This document shows, piece by piece, positions 35,701 through 48,147 of a DNA stretch of 64,000 nucleotides (position 1 is the stretch's first letter; each line of letters begins with the position of its first letter). The stretch comes from Flaccisagitta enflata (lineage: Eukaryota > Chaetognatha > Sagittoidea > Aphragmophora), in the NCBI GenBank assembly GCA_965153355.1, contig OZ231127.1, positions 24,056,001-24,120,000 of the forward strand. The letters run 5' to 3'. Under the pieces are notes generated by a model. It was not told where the DNA came from. It saw nothing but the letters and a program-made list of their open reading frames with translations, and did not search any database. A program made the position numbers and the translations under genes.

Positions 35701-36563
35701 TCATCCTTGACTTTTTTTGGCCTATTTGTTGAAAACAAGGCCAGATACACGGCTACCCCAGTTGCGTGCAGGTGGGTAGGGGCCGTAATTGAGGTTACCA
35801 AATCATTTGGACAGGAGCAGTGACGCCAAAAACCGCAAAAAAAAAAAAGTAAAGTGTGACAGACAGATGGACGGATGAACAGACCAACAGACCAACCATC
35901 ATACCAATGGACTGACGGACCAACCATTGGACTGACAAAGCAGGTTGTAGAGTCGCGTAGCACGCAACTAAAAATTCTGAGTTACAATTATTTTTCATAA
36001 TAAACATGTTGCTTTTGATCATTTGAGCCTATTTTCAGCCTATTGCTGGCCTGGTTTTGGACTGTTATGACCCCCCCCGTGTCAGTGTCCAAAGCTCTCG
36101 ATGAGTAAGTTTTACCTAGTTCAGACTTGACTGATTGAGATTGGCTTAAAAAACAAAAATTTTTAATAACTGATATTTTTGGGGAAAAATTATTTTTGGC
36201 AATTTTTACCGGGTTTTGGCCTGATTTTTGCCACTCAAGATCGCCGTATGGCCGCAAGATTCTTGTGGACAGAGAATTCACCTCAGTTCTTGTATAATCT
36301 GATGTTATATTAAGAATTGGTCTAGCAGGGCTAACACATTTGAGTAGGGATGTGGAAGCAGTCAACTTTTATGCCGCATCCATCGCTCCGCTTCACAGTA
36401 CAAATACTAGAAGCTATCCCATCCTCCAAACTGGAAGCGGTCAATCCTCCAAACTGGAAGCGGTCAATCGCATCCACATCCCTACATTTGGGATATCAGT
36501 TTCAAGGCCCTAGAAATATATGGGGGCAGGAAAAATGCGGAAGATGGTCTTTCAGTCTGACTG

Positions 36564-36629
<66 letters not shown>

Positions 36630-36737
36630 TGACTGATTGTCTGATGGATTGACAGACTGACTAACTGACTGACTGACAGACAGAGAGTGAAACCAGAAAG
36701 ACATACAGACAGAATAAGCGGAATCTCTTTCCTTGTC

Positions 36738-36781
<44 letters not shown>

Positions 36782-37546
36782 TAATTAAGTATTAAAACAA
36801 GGCCCGTTTCACGGCCAATACAAGTCGCAGACGGGTGGGCAAGGGAGGGAATTCGTGTTTTTTGCGCTTTTAAATGGTCAGGCTGGACTGGAATTTGGAA
36901 TTCAAACGGTTTAAAAAAAGAAACTAGGGTCTGGTGGCGGGTAATACAGCTTAGGAGGCGGAAATGTTGGGATTGGAGGTTTTTTTTAACAACGACGCGT
37001 TGTGACAACAACAACAACAACAACAACAACAAAAACAACAACAACGGCAACACCAAAAACAACAACAACAACATCTTATATATCAATGATAGGTGGTGTA
37101 ATCTTCAGGCCTGATTTTAGAGCGAGCTCGCGAGCCCGATGCTCTCTCTTTTGCTCTCGAGCTCTTTATGTTTTGCAATCTTTGAGCCCGGCAGGCTCTC
37201 TGTCATTGATGGGAGGGATTTAAAGCGCTCAAGCTCATTGACAGAAATATATAAAAAATCATCAAGTTTTGAGTCGTTTTTTCTTTTTTTTTTCACAAAC
37301 TGAATCATCTTTGTGGTGATTTTTTTATCAATATATCATATAATCAGTAGCTGCTTTAGCAAATCTAGGCTGATATATTTGTAAAATTTAGCATAATATT
37401 TTTACCGGGCTCGTGGTTTTCCTCTCGGACTCTGTCAAATTATGAGGAGCGAGCCCGACTGGCTCAGTTAAAAAAAAAACTAGAACCAGGCCTGGTAATC
37501 TTTATGACCGGAGTATTGAAATCTTCTGATTAATAATACCTATGGT

Positions 37547-37605
<59 letters not shown>

Positions 37606-37633
37606 CGATGGCGGAGACAAGGACAACAATAAT

Positions 37634-37664
<31 letters not shown>

Positions 37665-39475
37665 GCAACAGTAACGACAGCTACTACGTGATGATAACCA
37701 TTGTGAATGATTGGATGAATAAATAAATGAACGAATGATTGATTGAATGAATGAATGAATGAATGAATGAAAAAATGAATGAATGAACAGCTTTGTGATA
37801 TTAATCATGATTAAGTGAATGTATGGATGATTGCTGAATATAAAATTGCAAGTCAATATCTCATAGAAAAGAAACCATTTTAAGACAAAGCGACAAATAA
37901 GCAAAAAATGTTTGTTTTCTGTTCTTTTTTTGATAAAAGTTTATGTGACAGCAATGAATTACATAAAGAAATATTTTTTTATACAATTTTTATTCATCAA
38001 AAATATGTTTAAAGCATTTTAAAACCTTTTCTGATAAAAAAAATGTGAAAAAAAAACAAAAAATAGCTAAAAACCTGAATAAATCATATTTAAATATACA
38101 ATAATTAATATTTAGCTAACTAAAACAGATTTTGCATTGATTTTTTTTTGTTTTAATATCACAAAGATATATATTTAACAAAAATTTAAGAAAAAATTGT
38201 TTTATGCCAATTAAATTTTTTGACCTTGGTGAATGCCAAATTTCACGCGATCTTGCACCGTGTCGTATGCGCCAAAGTGAATCAATGATAGTTTCCACTC
38301 GAAACTGATTTCCGCAAGACATGTTGCCATTTAAACATGGCAGGAACAATTGATTAATCAATGCATCCATCCATCCATCCATCCATCCATCCATCCATCC
38401 ATCCATCCATCCATCCATCCATCCATCCATCCATCCATCCACCAATCCATCCATCCATCCATCCACCAATCCATCAATCTAACGATCCATTCACCCCTTT
38501 ACCATTTTCCCAACCATTTATCCATCCTCCCAGTTTCTCTACATCCCTCCATCCATCCACCCATCCACCCATCCACCCATCCACCCATCCACCCATCCAC
38601 CTATCCACCCATCCACATCCATCCGTCTATTCAAACTTCGTTTCTCATCATTTTTTTTCATCTTTTTAGGAGTTGCCAACCAACGAATCTTCGACTCCCA
38701 AATCGAAAGACGACGAAGACAAAAGTGGATTTGACTCATCAACCGCATTTGATTCCAATCAAGGTTACTATACATTGAATCTAAACAGCTTATATCGAAA
38801 CTCGCCAACTCTTTTTTAAGGATGACCCTATAAAATTCATCTCCGTAGGGACTTCAAATTTCATACCTAAGAGGCTTCGAAATAAGGTGTAATTTTGTTC
38901 AACCCCTTGACATGCGCTATAGTGAAGCTCAGCTGTACGATAGTAAATCTAGAGGACCTTTTCTTTCCTTTTAGATGCACCAATTGCATCTCCAAAAGAG
39001 GGTTTGTCCATCGGTCCATCAGTCCGTCGGTCTTTCCGTTGACTTGTTCGTTACGCTTCCTCCATAATTTCACGAATGGCGCATCTGTTTGCCTGACCGG
39101 ACATGACTTTCCATTGTATCATTCAAACGAATTCGATTTCTTCATTTTCAGGCCATCATCATACAATTCACTCAGAGGACGAAGAGGAAGACGAAGAAGA
39201 AGACGAAGAAGAAATTGACGTGGAAATTGGGAATCACGATGATGTCGAAAACAACGTCTCTCACGTGGGAGGAGGAGGAGGAGCGGGAGGAGGGGGAGTG
39301 ATGGGCGCCATTTCAAGTGGCGCCGGACTCATGCCAGGCGGCGGCGTCACCGCGCCGTTTGCTTTTCACCCTCATCGTTTGAACCCCGAGCTTCATCGTC
39401 AACATCTTCATCATTCCCAACAGCAACAACAACAACAGCAACTTCCTCATCTTCATCCTCATCTTCACCAACATC

Positions 39476-39507
<32 letters not shown>

Positions 39508-40887
39508 AAGATGTCCGTTGATACGATGGCGGAAACTGGTGAGTACAGGTTGTGAACATTAAACAGGAAATACGGAGGACAAAAAGGATATATGGAAAAA
39601 GAAAAGTGAATGATAAAAAGTGACGTGGGGTCACATTATCGTTGCGGACGGGTGGGCAGGGGCATCCTACCCTTATCTACACCCCAACCCCTATCCAACA
39701 CACACACACACACAAGAATATTCAGAATGTAACTAAACACTCGTTTTTCCACCTTTCGACTCCATCACCACAGATGGACCAACAGACGGACTAACGGACG
39801 GACAGACGGACAAAGCCTGTCATAGAGCTGCGTGTCCACAACTAAAAACAATGAAAGAAATAAAAGAAGGTGTTCGGATACAGTAGATCTTGTCTAGACT
39901 TGAGATAACGGGGGCAAGCATTGTGGAAAGACAAATGAAGGCAGGGGAGCGATATTTGGATCATAGACTAATCAAAGAATGATTAATTCCCCATGATAGC
40001 TGGTTGCCATGGAAACACATTTCCATGTATTCTCGCTAAAGTATCAATATTTTGAGAGATTTTTTTAGGGAACATTGCTTAAGATAAAATTTGCTACAAC
40101 TTTCCCACAGTATGTTCTGTAAGAATGTCGCTCGTTTGGTTTACAAAAATGATACTTTAAGATTCCTATCGAATCTTCTTCGAGAGAAAGAAGATGACGA
40201 GCGTAGTCGAGTACCATGAACTCTGTGCTTGTTTATTTTTTCCCCCTTCTCCCCCCCCCCCCCCCTTCGTGATTTGTAGTAGACTTTAGAATTGTATTCT
40301 GACTGATGAGTGGATTGTCGCATTTTCATGTTGACGAAAATAAATACAATAATAATAATAAGGAGCAATGTTCTCAAAAAAAATCTCTCAAAATATTGAT
40401 ACTTTAGCTAGAATATATGAAAATGTGTTTCCATGGCAACCAGCTATCATGGGCAATAAAGCATCCCGTTATTAGTCTATGTTTGAAATATCACTCCCTT
40501 GGCTTTATTTATTTTCCTTCAATACTTGCCCCCGTTATCTCAAGTCTAGACTAGATCTACTGTATGTAAATCCTTTCTTTTTTCATATCAATCATTAATG
40601 ATTTATTACCAATAACTCTCTGAATATCTCCCTTTCCCTCTATTCTAGGATCATTGAGTCTGGCGGCTTTCGTTCCTCCGCATCCCGACTCTGCATCCGG
40701 ATTCCACTCGCAAATTGCAAACGCGGGTTCGCATCCTGATTCTCATCCAAGCGCGCATCCGGGCCCTCTGTCCAGTTCGCATCCAGGGCCGTTGACGGGG
40801 CCGCATCCTGGACCACTTCCAGTGTCGAGACTCGCATCCTCAGCCCGCAAATCTTCATTTCTCGATCGCGAACGCGTTCTCTGTTAG
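32513..40887 (+). CDS. hhex: Hhex-type homeobox transcription factor, copy 1 (four 3' exons)
   Basis: Exons: 32513-32778, 38670-38763, 39152-39538, 40649-40887. Every junction has AG acceptor and GT donor, and the phases agree: entry in phase 1, then 0, 1, 1. The homeodomain is preceded by [15 protein letters not shown] and carries [20 protein letters not shown] and [11 protein letters not shown], diagnostic of Hhex/PRH, a nuclear repressor acting in endoderm, blood and anterior patterning in animals studied. C-terminal exons encode an acidic stretch (EDEEEDEEE then IDVEIGN, comparable to the vertebrate EVDIEG tail), a Gly/His/Gln-rich region with polyQ, and a Pro/His/Ser-rich end. The N-terminal exon is not found. 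Upstream of 32513 the frame differs between the two copies, which supports an intron there. The first intron of this copy is expanded by a 5.4 kb transposon. Confidence 0.92.
33515..33561. repeat. Strong hairpin, 17-bp perfect stem
   Basis: AAAACATGGGGACCTAG and CTAGGTCCCCATGTTTT are separated by 13 bases. Function unknown; perhaps the core of a small nested MITE. Confidence 0.7.
33920..34930. repeat. ~164-bp tandem repeat array (about six units)
   Basis: The marker CCAATCTCACTC recurs at about 34021, 34185, 34349, 34511, 34672 and 34841. Each unit also has CAGTCAGAACTAGGTCAAAT, CTCATTGAGAGCTTTGAAAA and clusters of GGCCAAAAA. Pieces reappear at 35570-35660 and inverted at about 36000-36180. 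Confidence 0.85.
34966..35570. mobile_element. Degraded pogo/Tigger-like MITE
   Basis: Begins TA-CAGTGGGACCTCGGTTTAA, with internal TCTCTTAAATCTGAAATCCC and TAAATAGAGGTTCC. The far end reads, inverted, GTGGAATCCCACCTTAGGGA. Pogo-group elements start CAG with a TA target, but the two ends match only loosely. It is interrupted by a twin-hairpin repeat at 35102-35256. Confidence 0.4.
35102..35256 (+). mobile_element. Twin-hairpin repeat, family A
   Basis: 5' hairpin AGTCGCGGACAAGCGACT, CTATAAGAGGCTTTGTCCGT, GTC units, CCGCCCCTGCCCACCCGG and the terminal hairpin GGCCGTGTATCCGGCC with TTGT. The internal copy of the 5'-arm complement is deleted. Confidence 0.78.
35735..35970 (-). mobile_element. 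Twin-hairpin repeat, family A (GCGTGC stem)
   Basis: Minus strand 5' arm AGTTGCGTGCTACGCGACTC; near the 3' end GCACGCAACT complements it exactly. Terminal hairpin region AGCCGTGTATCTGGCCTTGT. Confidence 0.75.
36345..36484. mobile_element. hAT-like MITE, 140 bp
   Basis: Starts TAGGGATGTGGAAGCAGTCA, ends TCGCATCCACATCCCTA. Eight-base flanks CATTTGAG and CATTTGGG (one mismatch). Internal duplication of TCCAAACTGGAAGCGGTCAA. Relative of 4598-4724. Confidence 0.82.
36567..36790. repeat. (GA)n, (GACA)n and GACT microsatellites
   Basis: GA then GACA units, a CTGA-rich spacer, then imperfect GA. A fragment of a twin-hairpin repeat (minus strand, CAAGGCCCGTTTCACGGCC then AGTCGCAGACGGGTGGGC) follows at 36797-36850. 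Confidence 0.85.
37001..37075. repeat. (CAA)n repeat
   Basis: CAA trinucleotides with a few interruptions. A second array lies at 37547-37675, and GAAT tetranucleotides at 37742-37790. Confidence 0.9.
38364..38470. repeat. (CATC)n microsatellite in Hhex copy 1
   Basis: CATC tetranucleotides, continuing as CCACCCAT units at 38545-38625, in the intron before exon 2. The right-arm counterpart (GGAT)n at 59930-60350 is about three times longer. Confidence 0.93.
38670..38763 (+). CDS. hhex: Hhex copy 1, second listed exon
   Basis: Acceptor CATCTTTTTAG, donor CAAG/GTTACT, 94 bp, entered in phase 0 right after the homeodomain LKQ. Encodes [20 protein letters not shown] and a short tail. Copy 2 differs by Thr to Ile, Asp to Glu and one silent change. 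Confidence 0.88.
38973..39110 (+). mobile_element. Divergent twin-hairpin repeat (GATGCA stem)
   Basis: 5' hairpin AGATGCACCAATTGCATCT, then CCAAAAGAGGGTTTGTCC and GTC/GTCC units, matching the family layout with a new stem. The 3' side has GGCGCATCT, complementary to the 5' arm, but no clear terminal hairpin. Counterpart at about 59050-59186. Confidence 0.6.
39152..39538 (+). CDS. hhex: Hhex copy 1, acidic/Gly/polyQ exon
   Basis: Acceptor TTCATTTTCAG, donor CTG/GTGAGT, 387 bp. Encodes [12 protein letters not shown] and more acidic residues, a Gly-rich stretch, a His/Pro/Gln segment and an 11-Gln run. Copy 2 (393 bp) differs by in-frame indels in the Gly and Gln runs and a few substitutions, so the frame is conserved despite repeat instability. 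Confidence 0.88.
39620..39843 (-). mobile_element. Twin-hairpin repeat, GTGAC-tailed subfamily
   Basis: Minus strand: AGTTGTGGACACGCAGCTCT, GTC units, a C-rich middle, CTGCCCACCCGTCCGCAAC, then the terminal hairpin GTGAC-CCCAC-GTCAC. Counterpart 58312-58542. Confidence 0.78.
39881..40562. mobile_element. TA-flanked MITE, CAGTAGATC family
   Basis: Termini CAGTAGATCTTGTCTAGACT and its inverted partner CAGTAGATCTAGTCTAGACT, TA on both sides, inverted arms about 190 bp long including GGTTGCCATGGAAACACATT. The inner part differs from the right-arm copy (57763-58277). A third copy is at 48456-48777. Probably Tc1/mariner-type, non-autonomous. In the last Hhex intron. Confidence 0.82.
40649..40887 (+). 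CDS. hhex: Hhex copy 1, last exon
   Basis: Acceptor CCCTCTATTCTAG, 239 bp, entered in phase 1, stop TAG. Encodes a Pro/His/Ser-rich tail with HPGPL-type repeats. Seven base differences from copy 2, of which six are silent. A (TC)n microsatellite begins 20 bp downstream. Confidence 0.88.
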
Positions 40888-40904
40888 GGTCGCGTCTACA
40901 TCAT

Positions 40905-41066
<162 letters not shown>

Positions 41067-41070
41067 TTTT

Positions 41071-41246
41071 AGTCGGACACGCGACTCTACACCTTGCCTT
41101 GTCGGTTGGTCCGTCGGTCGGTCCGTCAGTCGGTCTGTTGGTCGGTCCGTTGGTCGATCCGAAATATTTTTGAAATTGCGAGCGGTTTTTGCATTACTGC
41201 TTCTGCCCAACCGTTCGCGACTGGATTGCCGTGTTTCCGACCTTGT
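41071..41246 (+). mobile_element. Twin-hairpin repeat, family A
   Basis: 5' end AGTCGGACACGCGACT (two stem bases lost), CTACACCTTGCCTTGTCGGT, GTC units, CTTCTGCCCAACCGTTCGCG then ACT, GATTGCCGTGTTTCCGACCT. Lies between (TC)n and (GA)n tracts. Counterpart 57112-57293 has the intact hairpin AGTCGCGGACACGCGACT on the minus strand. Confidence 0.75.
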
Positions 41247-41353
41247 TTTTTTGTTACCTAAAGATTTAAGAATACCTTTACGTTGAGATTGCGTCATTGA
41301 GACCTTTTGGCTTCTTCTCGTCCAAATCGCGTCTTCTTCAGTTTGGCGTATTC

Positions 41354-42753
<1,400 letters not shown>

Positions 42754-43892
42754 CAGGGTACGACAAAATTTTTGGCTGCCTACAAGCATAATTTTTCAAT
42801 AGATGCTGCCTACAAAGAAAACTTGTGATTTAAAAAAGATTTTAATAGATATCAAGTATACAAATATGAACTTGTTTGTAATATCATTTGCATAACAAAT
42901 AATGAGACAACCCTTGAAGAACAACCTTTAACATTCCGTTAAAAAGTCTTTTTATCTTATTTCTGAAAATAAATTTTCATAGATTTCTTTTTCTTGCCTA
43001 CAAAATAGTGATGTGGAAGCGCCAAATTTTTGGACCGCTTCCGCTTCCGCTTCCATTTTCAAAATTATTTTCGCTTCCGCTTCCGCTTCCGCTTCCATTC
43101 AGAAATATTTTTCCACTTTCGCTTCCGCTTCCGCTTCCATCTACAAATTTTTTTAAGCTTCCGCTTCCGCTTCCGCTTCCATTTCAATTTTTTTTCCCGC
43201 TTCCGCTTCCGCTTCCGCTTCCGCTTCCGCTTCCACTAGAGCTTATATTATTTTATCTAATCTTATAACATAGAAGAACTTCAATTTCAATAGTACTTGA
43301 TTCACAAGAATCCTGAATAATAAAAACAAATATCTTTCAAATGGAAAATATAGTTATAATACTTACATAAAATCCCTTGACTATAAATATGAAATTGATA
43401 TGACAATAAAAAAAATATAGTTGGTAGAAATAAAAAAGGCTACCAGGTGTTTTATTCTTAACTATGAATAAATGAATCAATTATGTTTTTGGTACAATAC
43501 AATGTCACTATCAAAAAAAACTTAAAAATAACTTATTATCCAAACATTTAAATTTAGATTTATTGTTATCAAAATGGCCAGTTTGTAAATCAAGAGATGA
43601 GCATATCTGTTGGGCAGGCAAAGTAACAAACAAACATAATATTGATAAACTAAGTATTGATAATAATTCATAAACTATAATGATTTCTTAAATTGGATTA
43701 AATGAATGTTACATATAGATATTTTTATCTTTTTATTTGTTTTTTTATAGCTACTGTTAGATGTTTTAGCTATGTTTGTTTTTTTTTGTTTGTTTAAGTG
43801 TTTGTGTGTATGTGTCTGTATCTCTCTCTCTCTCTTTCTCTCTCTCTCTTTCTCTCTCTCTCTTTCTATCTCTCTGTTTCTATTTCTTTTTT

Positions 43893-44102
43893 AGTCGCGT
43901 GCTACGCAACTCTACACCCCGCTTTGTCTGTCTGTCCGTCCATCAATCCGTCCGTTTTTTGGTCGGTCAGTCCCCATTTTACTTTTTTGGCATTTTTGAG
44001 CATTTTGAGCTCACTGCTCCTGCCTAAATGCGTCAGTGACCTTCTCCATCACTGCCCCTGCCCACCCGCACGCCACTAGGGTAGCCGTGTATCCAGCCTT
44101 GT
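43893..44102 (+). mobile_element. Twin-hairpin repeat, family A, in a TC tract
   Basis: 5' arm AGTCGCGTGCTACGCAACTC, CCGCTTTGTCTGTCTGTCCG, CTGCCCCTGCCCACCCGCAC then GCCACTAGGG, terminal region AGCCGTGTATCCAGCCTTGT. TC-rich microsatellite continues on both sides. Confidence 0.78.
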
Positions 44103-44112
44103 TTCTCTCCAT

Positions 44113-44295
<183 letters not shown>

Positions 44296-44926
44296 ATCTA
44301 CACTTCTAGTTTTTTATCCTCTTCTTCATCCCCTGAAATTCTAGCTTTTCACTGTTTCCTTAACAGATGTACATTCTTCTTCTTCCTCCTCCTCTTTATC
44401 TTTCACTCACTCAAACTCTTCCTCTTCCTCTCCCTTATTCTTTACTCACCAAAACTTTTACTATCTTTTTCCTCCTCCTACTCCTCAAATTTTTCTTCCT
44501 CTTCTTCTTTTTTTTCAGTCACTTAGACTCACACAATTTCCTCTTTCTCTTCCTTTTCTTTATCCTTTACCCTCTTTCACTTTCACTTAATCTTTATCTT
44601 CTTTTTCTTCTTCTTTATCACTTTTACTTATTCTGTTCTCAGAATCTTAAATGCTTATTCATCTAGCTGATTTTTTTTTACTCCCCTTTGATTCTTTTAT
44701 TACTATTTATTTCATTATTGCATTGTATTGTATTGTATAATGAAAATTACAAAATTGGTTACATTTATATGGAAAACCAAATTCACAAAATTTTCTTAAT
44801 CCTATTAACTTATACAATTGCTCAAGCCTGATAATGTATATAAGTGGAAGCGGAAGCTTTCAGCGCTTCCGCTTCCGCTTCCACTGTATCTGCTTCCGCT
44901 TCCGCTTCCGCTTCCATTTAATTTTT

Positions 44927-45272
44927 AGTCGCGTGCACGCGACTCTACAACCCGCTTTGTCCGTCCGTCCGTCGGTCCGTCCGTCCGTCACACTTTACTT
45001 TTTTGTACTATAACGTCGACTCTTAGGTCATTTTAAGTCATTTTAAGTCATTTATAGTTATTCTTAGTCATTTTGAGTCAGTCTAAGTCATTTTAAGTCA
45101 TTTCAAGTCATTTTAAGTTATTTTAAGTTATTTTTGGTTTTTTGTTTTTTTAGTCATTTTAAGTCAATTTTGGTCATTTTAGGTCATTCTAAGTCATTGA
45201 AAGTCATTCTAAGTCATTCTAAGTCACTCTTTGTCTGTAAGTCTCGCACGCGACTTATAGGTGTTGGCCTTG
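44927..45272 (+). mobile_element. Twin-hairpin repeat with internal ~10-bp minisatellite
   Basis: 5' hairpin AGTCGCGTGCACGCGACT, CCGCTTTGTCCGTCCGTCCG. The middle is replaced by about 20 units of AAGTCATTTT. 3' side GCACGCGACT, complementary to the 5' arm, then GGTGTTGGCCTTGT. Confidence 0.75.
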
Positions 45273-45505
45273 TTTATTTCCGCTTCCGCTTCCGCTTCCA
45301 CTTCCACCAAATTTTTTAAAAACCACTTCCGCTTCCGCTTCCGCTTCCACTGAGATTCTAAAAACTGCTTCCGCTTCCGCTTCCGCTTCCAGTGAGAAAG
45401 TGCCGTTTCCACCCGCTTCCGCTTCCGCTTCCGCTTCCACATCACTACTACAAAATAAGCTAACTGCCTACAAGCAATGCTTGCGTGCTTGGGTACTCCG
45501 GCAAT

Positions 45506-46530
45506 ACCAGTTTCGTTGAGTTCTCTATTGTAATTTGTATCCTTGCGGTTTCCCAATGGAACTGAAAAGCGCAAAGCAGTGAAGCAGTCAGCACGAAACA
45601 ACTTGACAGAACAGACATATCATAGCAAAATCAGTCAGTCCGAATGACAACTTGTTTTCCTTTTCTCTCTCACTACGAGCTCTGATTCTGTCCATCATGC
45701 TCTATCTGTTCACCTTTCCTTCTGATAATCTGTTTGTCTGTCAGATTGACGATTTCACGTTTTCTGTTATCTTTCAATAGTGAAGTTTGCCCGTCCGCGA
45801 TTAGCACGTTAATTAGATTAGAGTTTTGAGGGGGTAAGTTTATTACTTCCGTATGACTTTAAGTTTAACAATTGGAGACACTTTCAAAACACTCTTTAAT
45901 TACACGTAAAAATGAGTACCGCAAATTAAAAAACGATAATCCTTTAAGGCTATTAGGCTAATGCTAGTAATAAAAGAGGAAAAAATAGTCATCGAGTGGC
46001 CAAATGGGTATCAGCCAAAGAAAGAAAAGGAAAGGCTCAAAACCCCAAAGGAAAACTTTTCATCACCTAGTAGTAGAAATAGATCTTAGCGGCATGCGAG
46101 CCACCTTTTACAATCACGGATCGCACTCCCGTAATGTAAGTTTCCATTCTGTGATTGTTACAAAGAAACCAGAAACGGAGATTCTAAAAGGGAAAAAAAG
46201 CTCACTCGGGTGTCGGTATTAGACACTGGGGAGAAAGAAAATAAGGAATTGGAGAAGGAATAAATAAAAGAAATGGATGGCGCTAAGTGAGAAATAATTG
46301 AGACGATGTGGATTATCGCTAGTACTCAAGAATGAAACGAAGAAAAGTTAGAGTTTTCTGATAGTCGACGAACCCCGTTGCCCCAAGCATCCGTTTCATG
46401 CTAAATGAATATAACTTAGCTAAGTTATTAGGCATTGAAAGCATACATTTGGTAAAAAGTGCTTAAACCTAGGGGTTGGGGTCCTTACTAGGGTGCTTGT
46501 TAGTTGCACATTTTAAGCAAGTATAAGAGA
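45506..46530. other. Unique sequence shared by both arms, no gene called
   Basis: A 72 aa open frame at 46004-46222 has a counterpart in the right arm that carries a TAG, so it is unlikely to be coding. Confidence 0.5.
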
Positions 46531-46657
46531 ACAAGGCCGTAAACACTCCCCCAAGTCACAAACAGGTGGGCAGGGGCAGTATAGCAAAACCGCTCACATT
46601 TCAAAATGTTACCAATGGACCAATCGATGGACCAACACGGCAAGTTCTAGAGTCGCG
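46531..46657 (-). mobile_element. Degraded twin-hairpin repeat
   Basis: Minus strand: CGCGACTCTAGAACTTGCCG, CTGCCCCTGCCCACCTGT, GGCCTTGTT end. The hairpins are eroded. Counterpart 54365-54493. Confidence 0.6.
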
Positions 46658-47114
46658 AATGGATAGAACACGATAAAGATTGTACAATGTACAGTGGTAG
46701 TACAATTAGCGCCATTGCCCAAAAAACGAAAAAAAGAAATTTGAAACAAAAAAAATATTTTCGGTGTTTGTCATGCCAGTTAAAAGAAAAGCAAGTTCAG
46801 ATATAAATGTGTGTGTATCGATTCTCTCTTTTGTTCTGGGTGATAGGACCAAGTTTATCTGCCGCCAACACATGAAGAAAATATCTTGAGAAATCTGGCT
46901 CCTTAACACCAACGAGGCAACAAGTAGGACGAGTTATTTTTACTCTACTTCGCCCTTCAAATGGTTTATCAATAACAATTCCACAAAATAAAAAACGTCT
47001 GACAAAAAAAGTAGCGTTTGGTGATGATTCAACATTTGTAATTTTGTCGGATGATAAACGGTACTTTCGGTTACCCTAAGCAGAGGTACATGTATTCATT
47101 TCTGTTTTCTTTTT

Positions 47115-47370
47115 AGTAGCGGACACGCAACCCTACAAGAGGCTTTGTCCGTCGGTCCGTCCGTCTGTCGGTCCGTCCGTCGGCCCGTCCGTAACCCATG
47201 AGTGGAAAAGTGGGAAAACGAGTGTTTTAGATGTTTTTATGGGTAGGTGTGTTGGAGTGGGGGCCAGGCCTCTTGGTTCTTCTTTTCTGCCGAGAAGCAA
47301 AATTCTTTCCTCCAACGCTGCCGAAAAAAAAGAATGAAGCATTCCCCCCCCCCCCCCCCACCGCATTATG
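47115..47370 (+). mobile_element. Twin-hairpin repeat, C-rich-middle subfamily
   Basis: 5' end AGTAGCGGACACGCAACCCT, CAAGAGGCTTTGTCCGTCGG, GTC units, then GGGTAGGTGTGTTGGAGTGG and a C14 run near 47346. The right boundary is approximate. Counterpart 53650-53904. 47371-47619 is shared unique sequence up to the duplication breakpoint. Confidence 0.65.
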
Positions 47371-47998
47371 ATAAACCATTGTCTTTTTATAGGATAGCCT
47401 GTCTGATTTTGATGCAATTTACCCCACAGAGTCAGTTTTCTCTAACCGCTTTTACTCTTGAGAAAATAATTTTTTAAAGTTGAACCACAGAAACTCAAAA
47501 CGGTGTACCAATTTAATGCAAGGATATTTCCATTGTAAAAGATATCTCTGGCATCCAACTAAGCGAGCGAGTGAGTGACACTTCCCGTCTAGTTTGACAA
47601 ATGGACCTATGTCCAGACTCCAGAACTCTGATGCCAACCTGGCCTTGGCTCAAAATTCCAGATGGAGTGCTCCAGCCTTCCAGATGGTAGCCAAAAAATT
47701 GTTCCTACATTCCAAATTAGTAGCTAGACTTATTGTATATTCTTGATGGGGAAAATAAGTTAGAATTGATGATAAAAACATTAGTTCTTTCATTCTGGAC
47801 CATTGTTCTTTCAATCTTTAAGGTAATAAAATACTTTTGACCTTTGTCTCAATTTGAGTTACAAGTATGGATTACTCCCCTGGTTAGTCTGTCTCTCTGT
47901 TAATCAAATGGTTGGCACCATTACATCCAGCTACTGAATCCAAGTGTAATGAAAATCCACTGCTAATGGATAAGAAATTTTGATCCCTGCATATTTTT

Positions 47999-48147
47999 AG
48001 TCGCGTATATGTGATTACACCTTGCTGTGTGGGTCAGTAGGTCAGTAGGTTGGTTGGTCCATCCATCACAATCCTGAATTGCGAGCAGTTTTTGCTTTAC
48101 TGCCCCTGCCCAGCCGTGCAACTCTGGTGCCGTGTATCTGGCTTTGT
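47999..48147 (+). mobile_element. Twin-hairpin repeat, degraded
   Basis: AGTCGCGTATATGTGATTAC at the 5' end (weak hairpin), GTC/GTTGGTC units, CTGCCCCTGCCCAGCCGTGC then AACTCTGG, and GCCGTGTATCTGGCTTTGTT. Confidence 0.65.

Larger units (their letters stand above)
32857..38264. mobile_element. 5.4-kb insertion with 24-bp inverted ends and GTAT duplication
   Basis: Ends GACACGGAGCAAGATCGCGT and GACACGGTGCAAGATCGCGT (other strand), inverted over 24 bp with one mismatch and continuing imperfectly. The target GTAT is repeated at 32853-32856 and 38265-38268. The right arm has the uninterrupted sequence GTGTATGCGCC at the same place. Length 5408 bp. No transposase is visible; the contents are AT-rich filler, a ~164-bp tandem array and nested smaller elements. 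I cannot assign a superfamily: 4-bp duplications occur in several DNA-transposon groups. It lies within Hhex intron 1. Confidence 0.85.

Noticed and set aside
38341-38778. HPSIHPSI open frame before Hhex exon 2
   Set aside because: CATC microsatellite read through into the real exon in a different frame; the splice site at 38668-38669 defines the exon.
46004-46222. 72-aa ORF in the shared arm sequence
   Set aside because: The right-arm counterpart contains an in-frame TAG and other disrupting changes.
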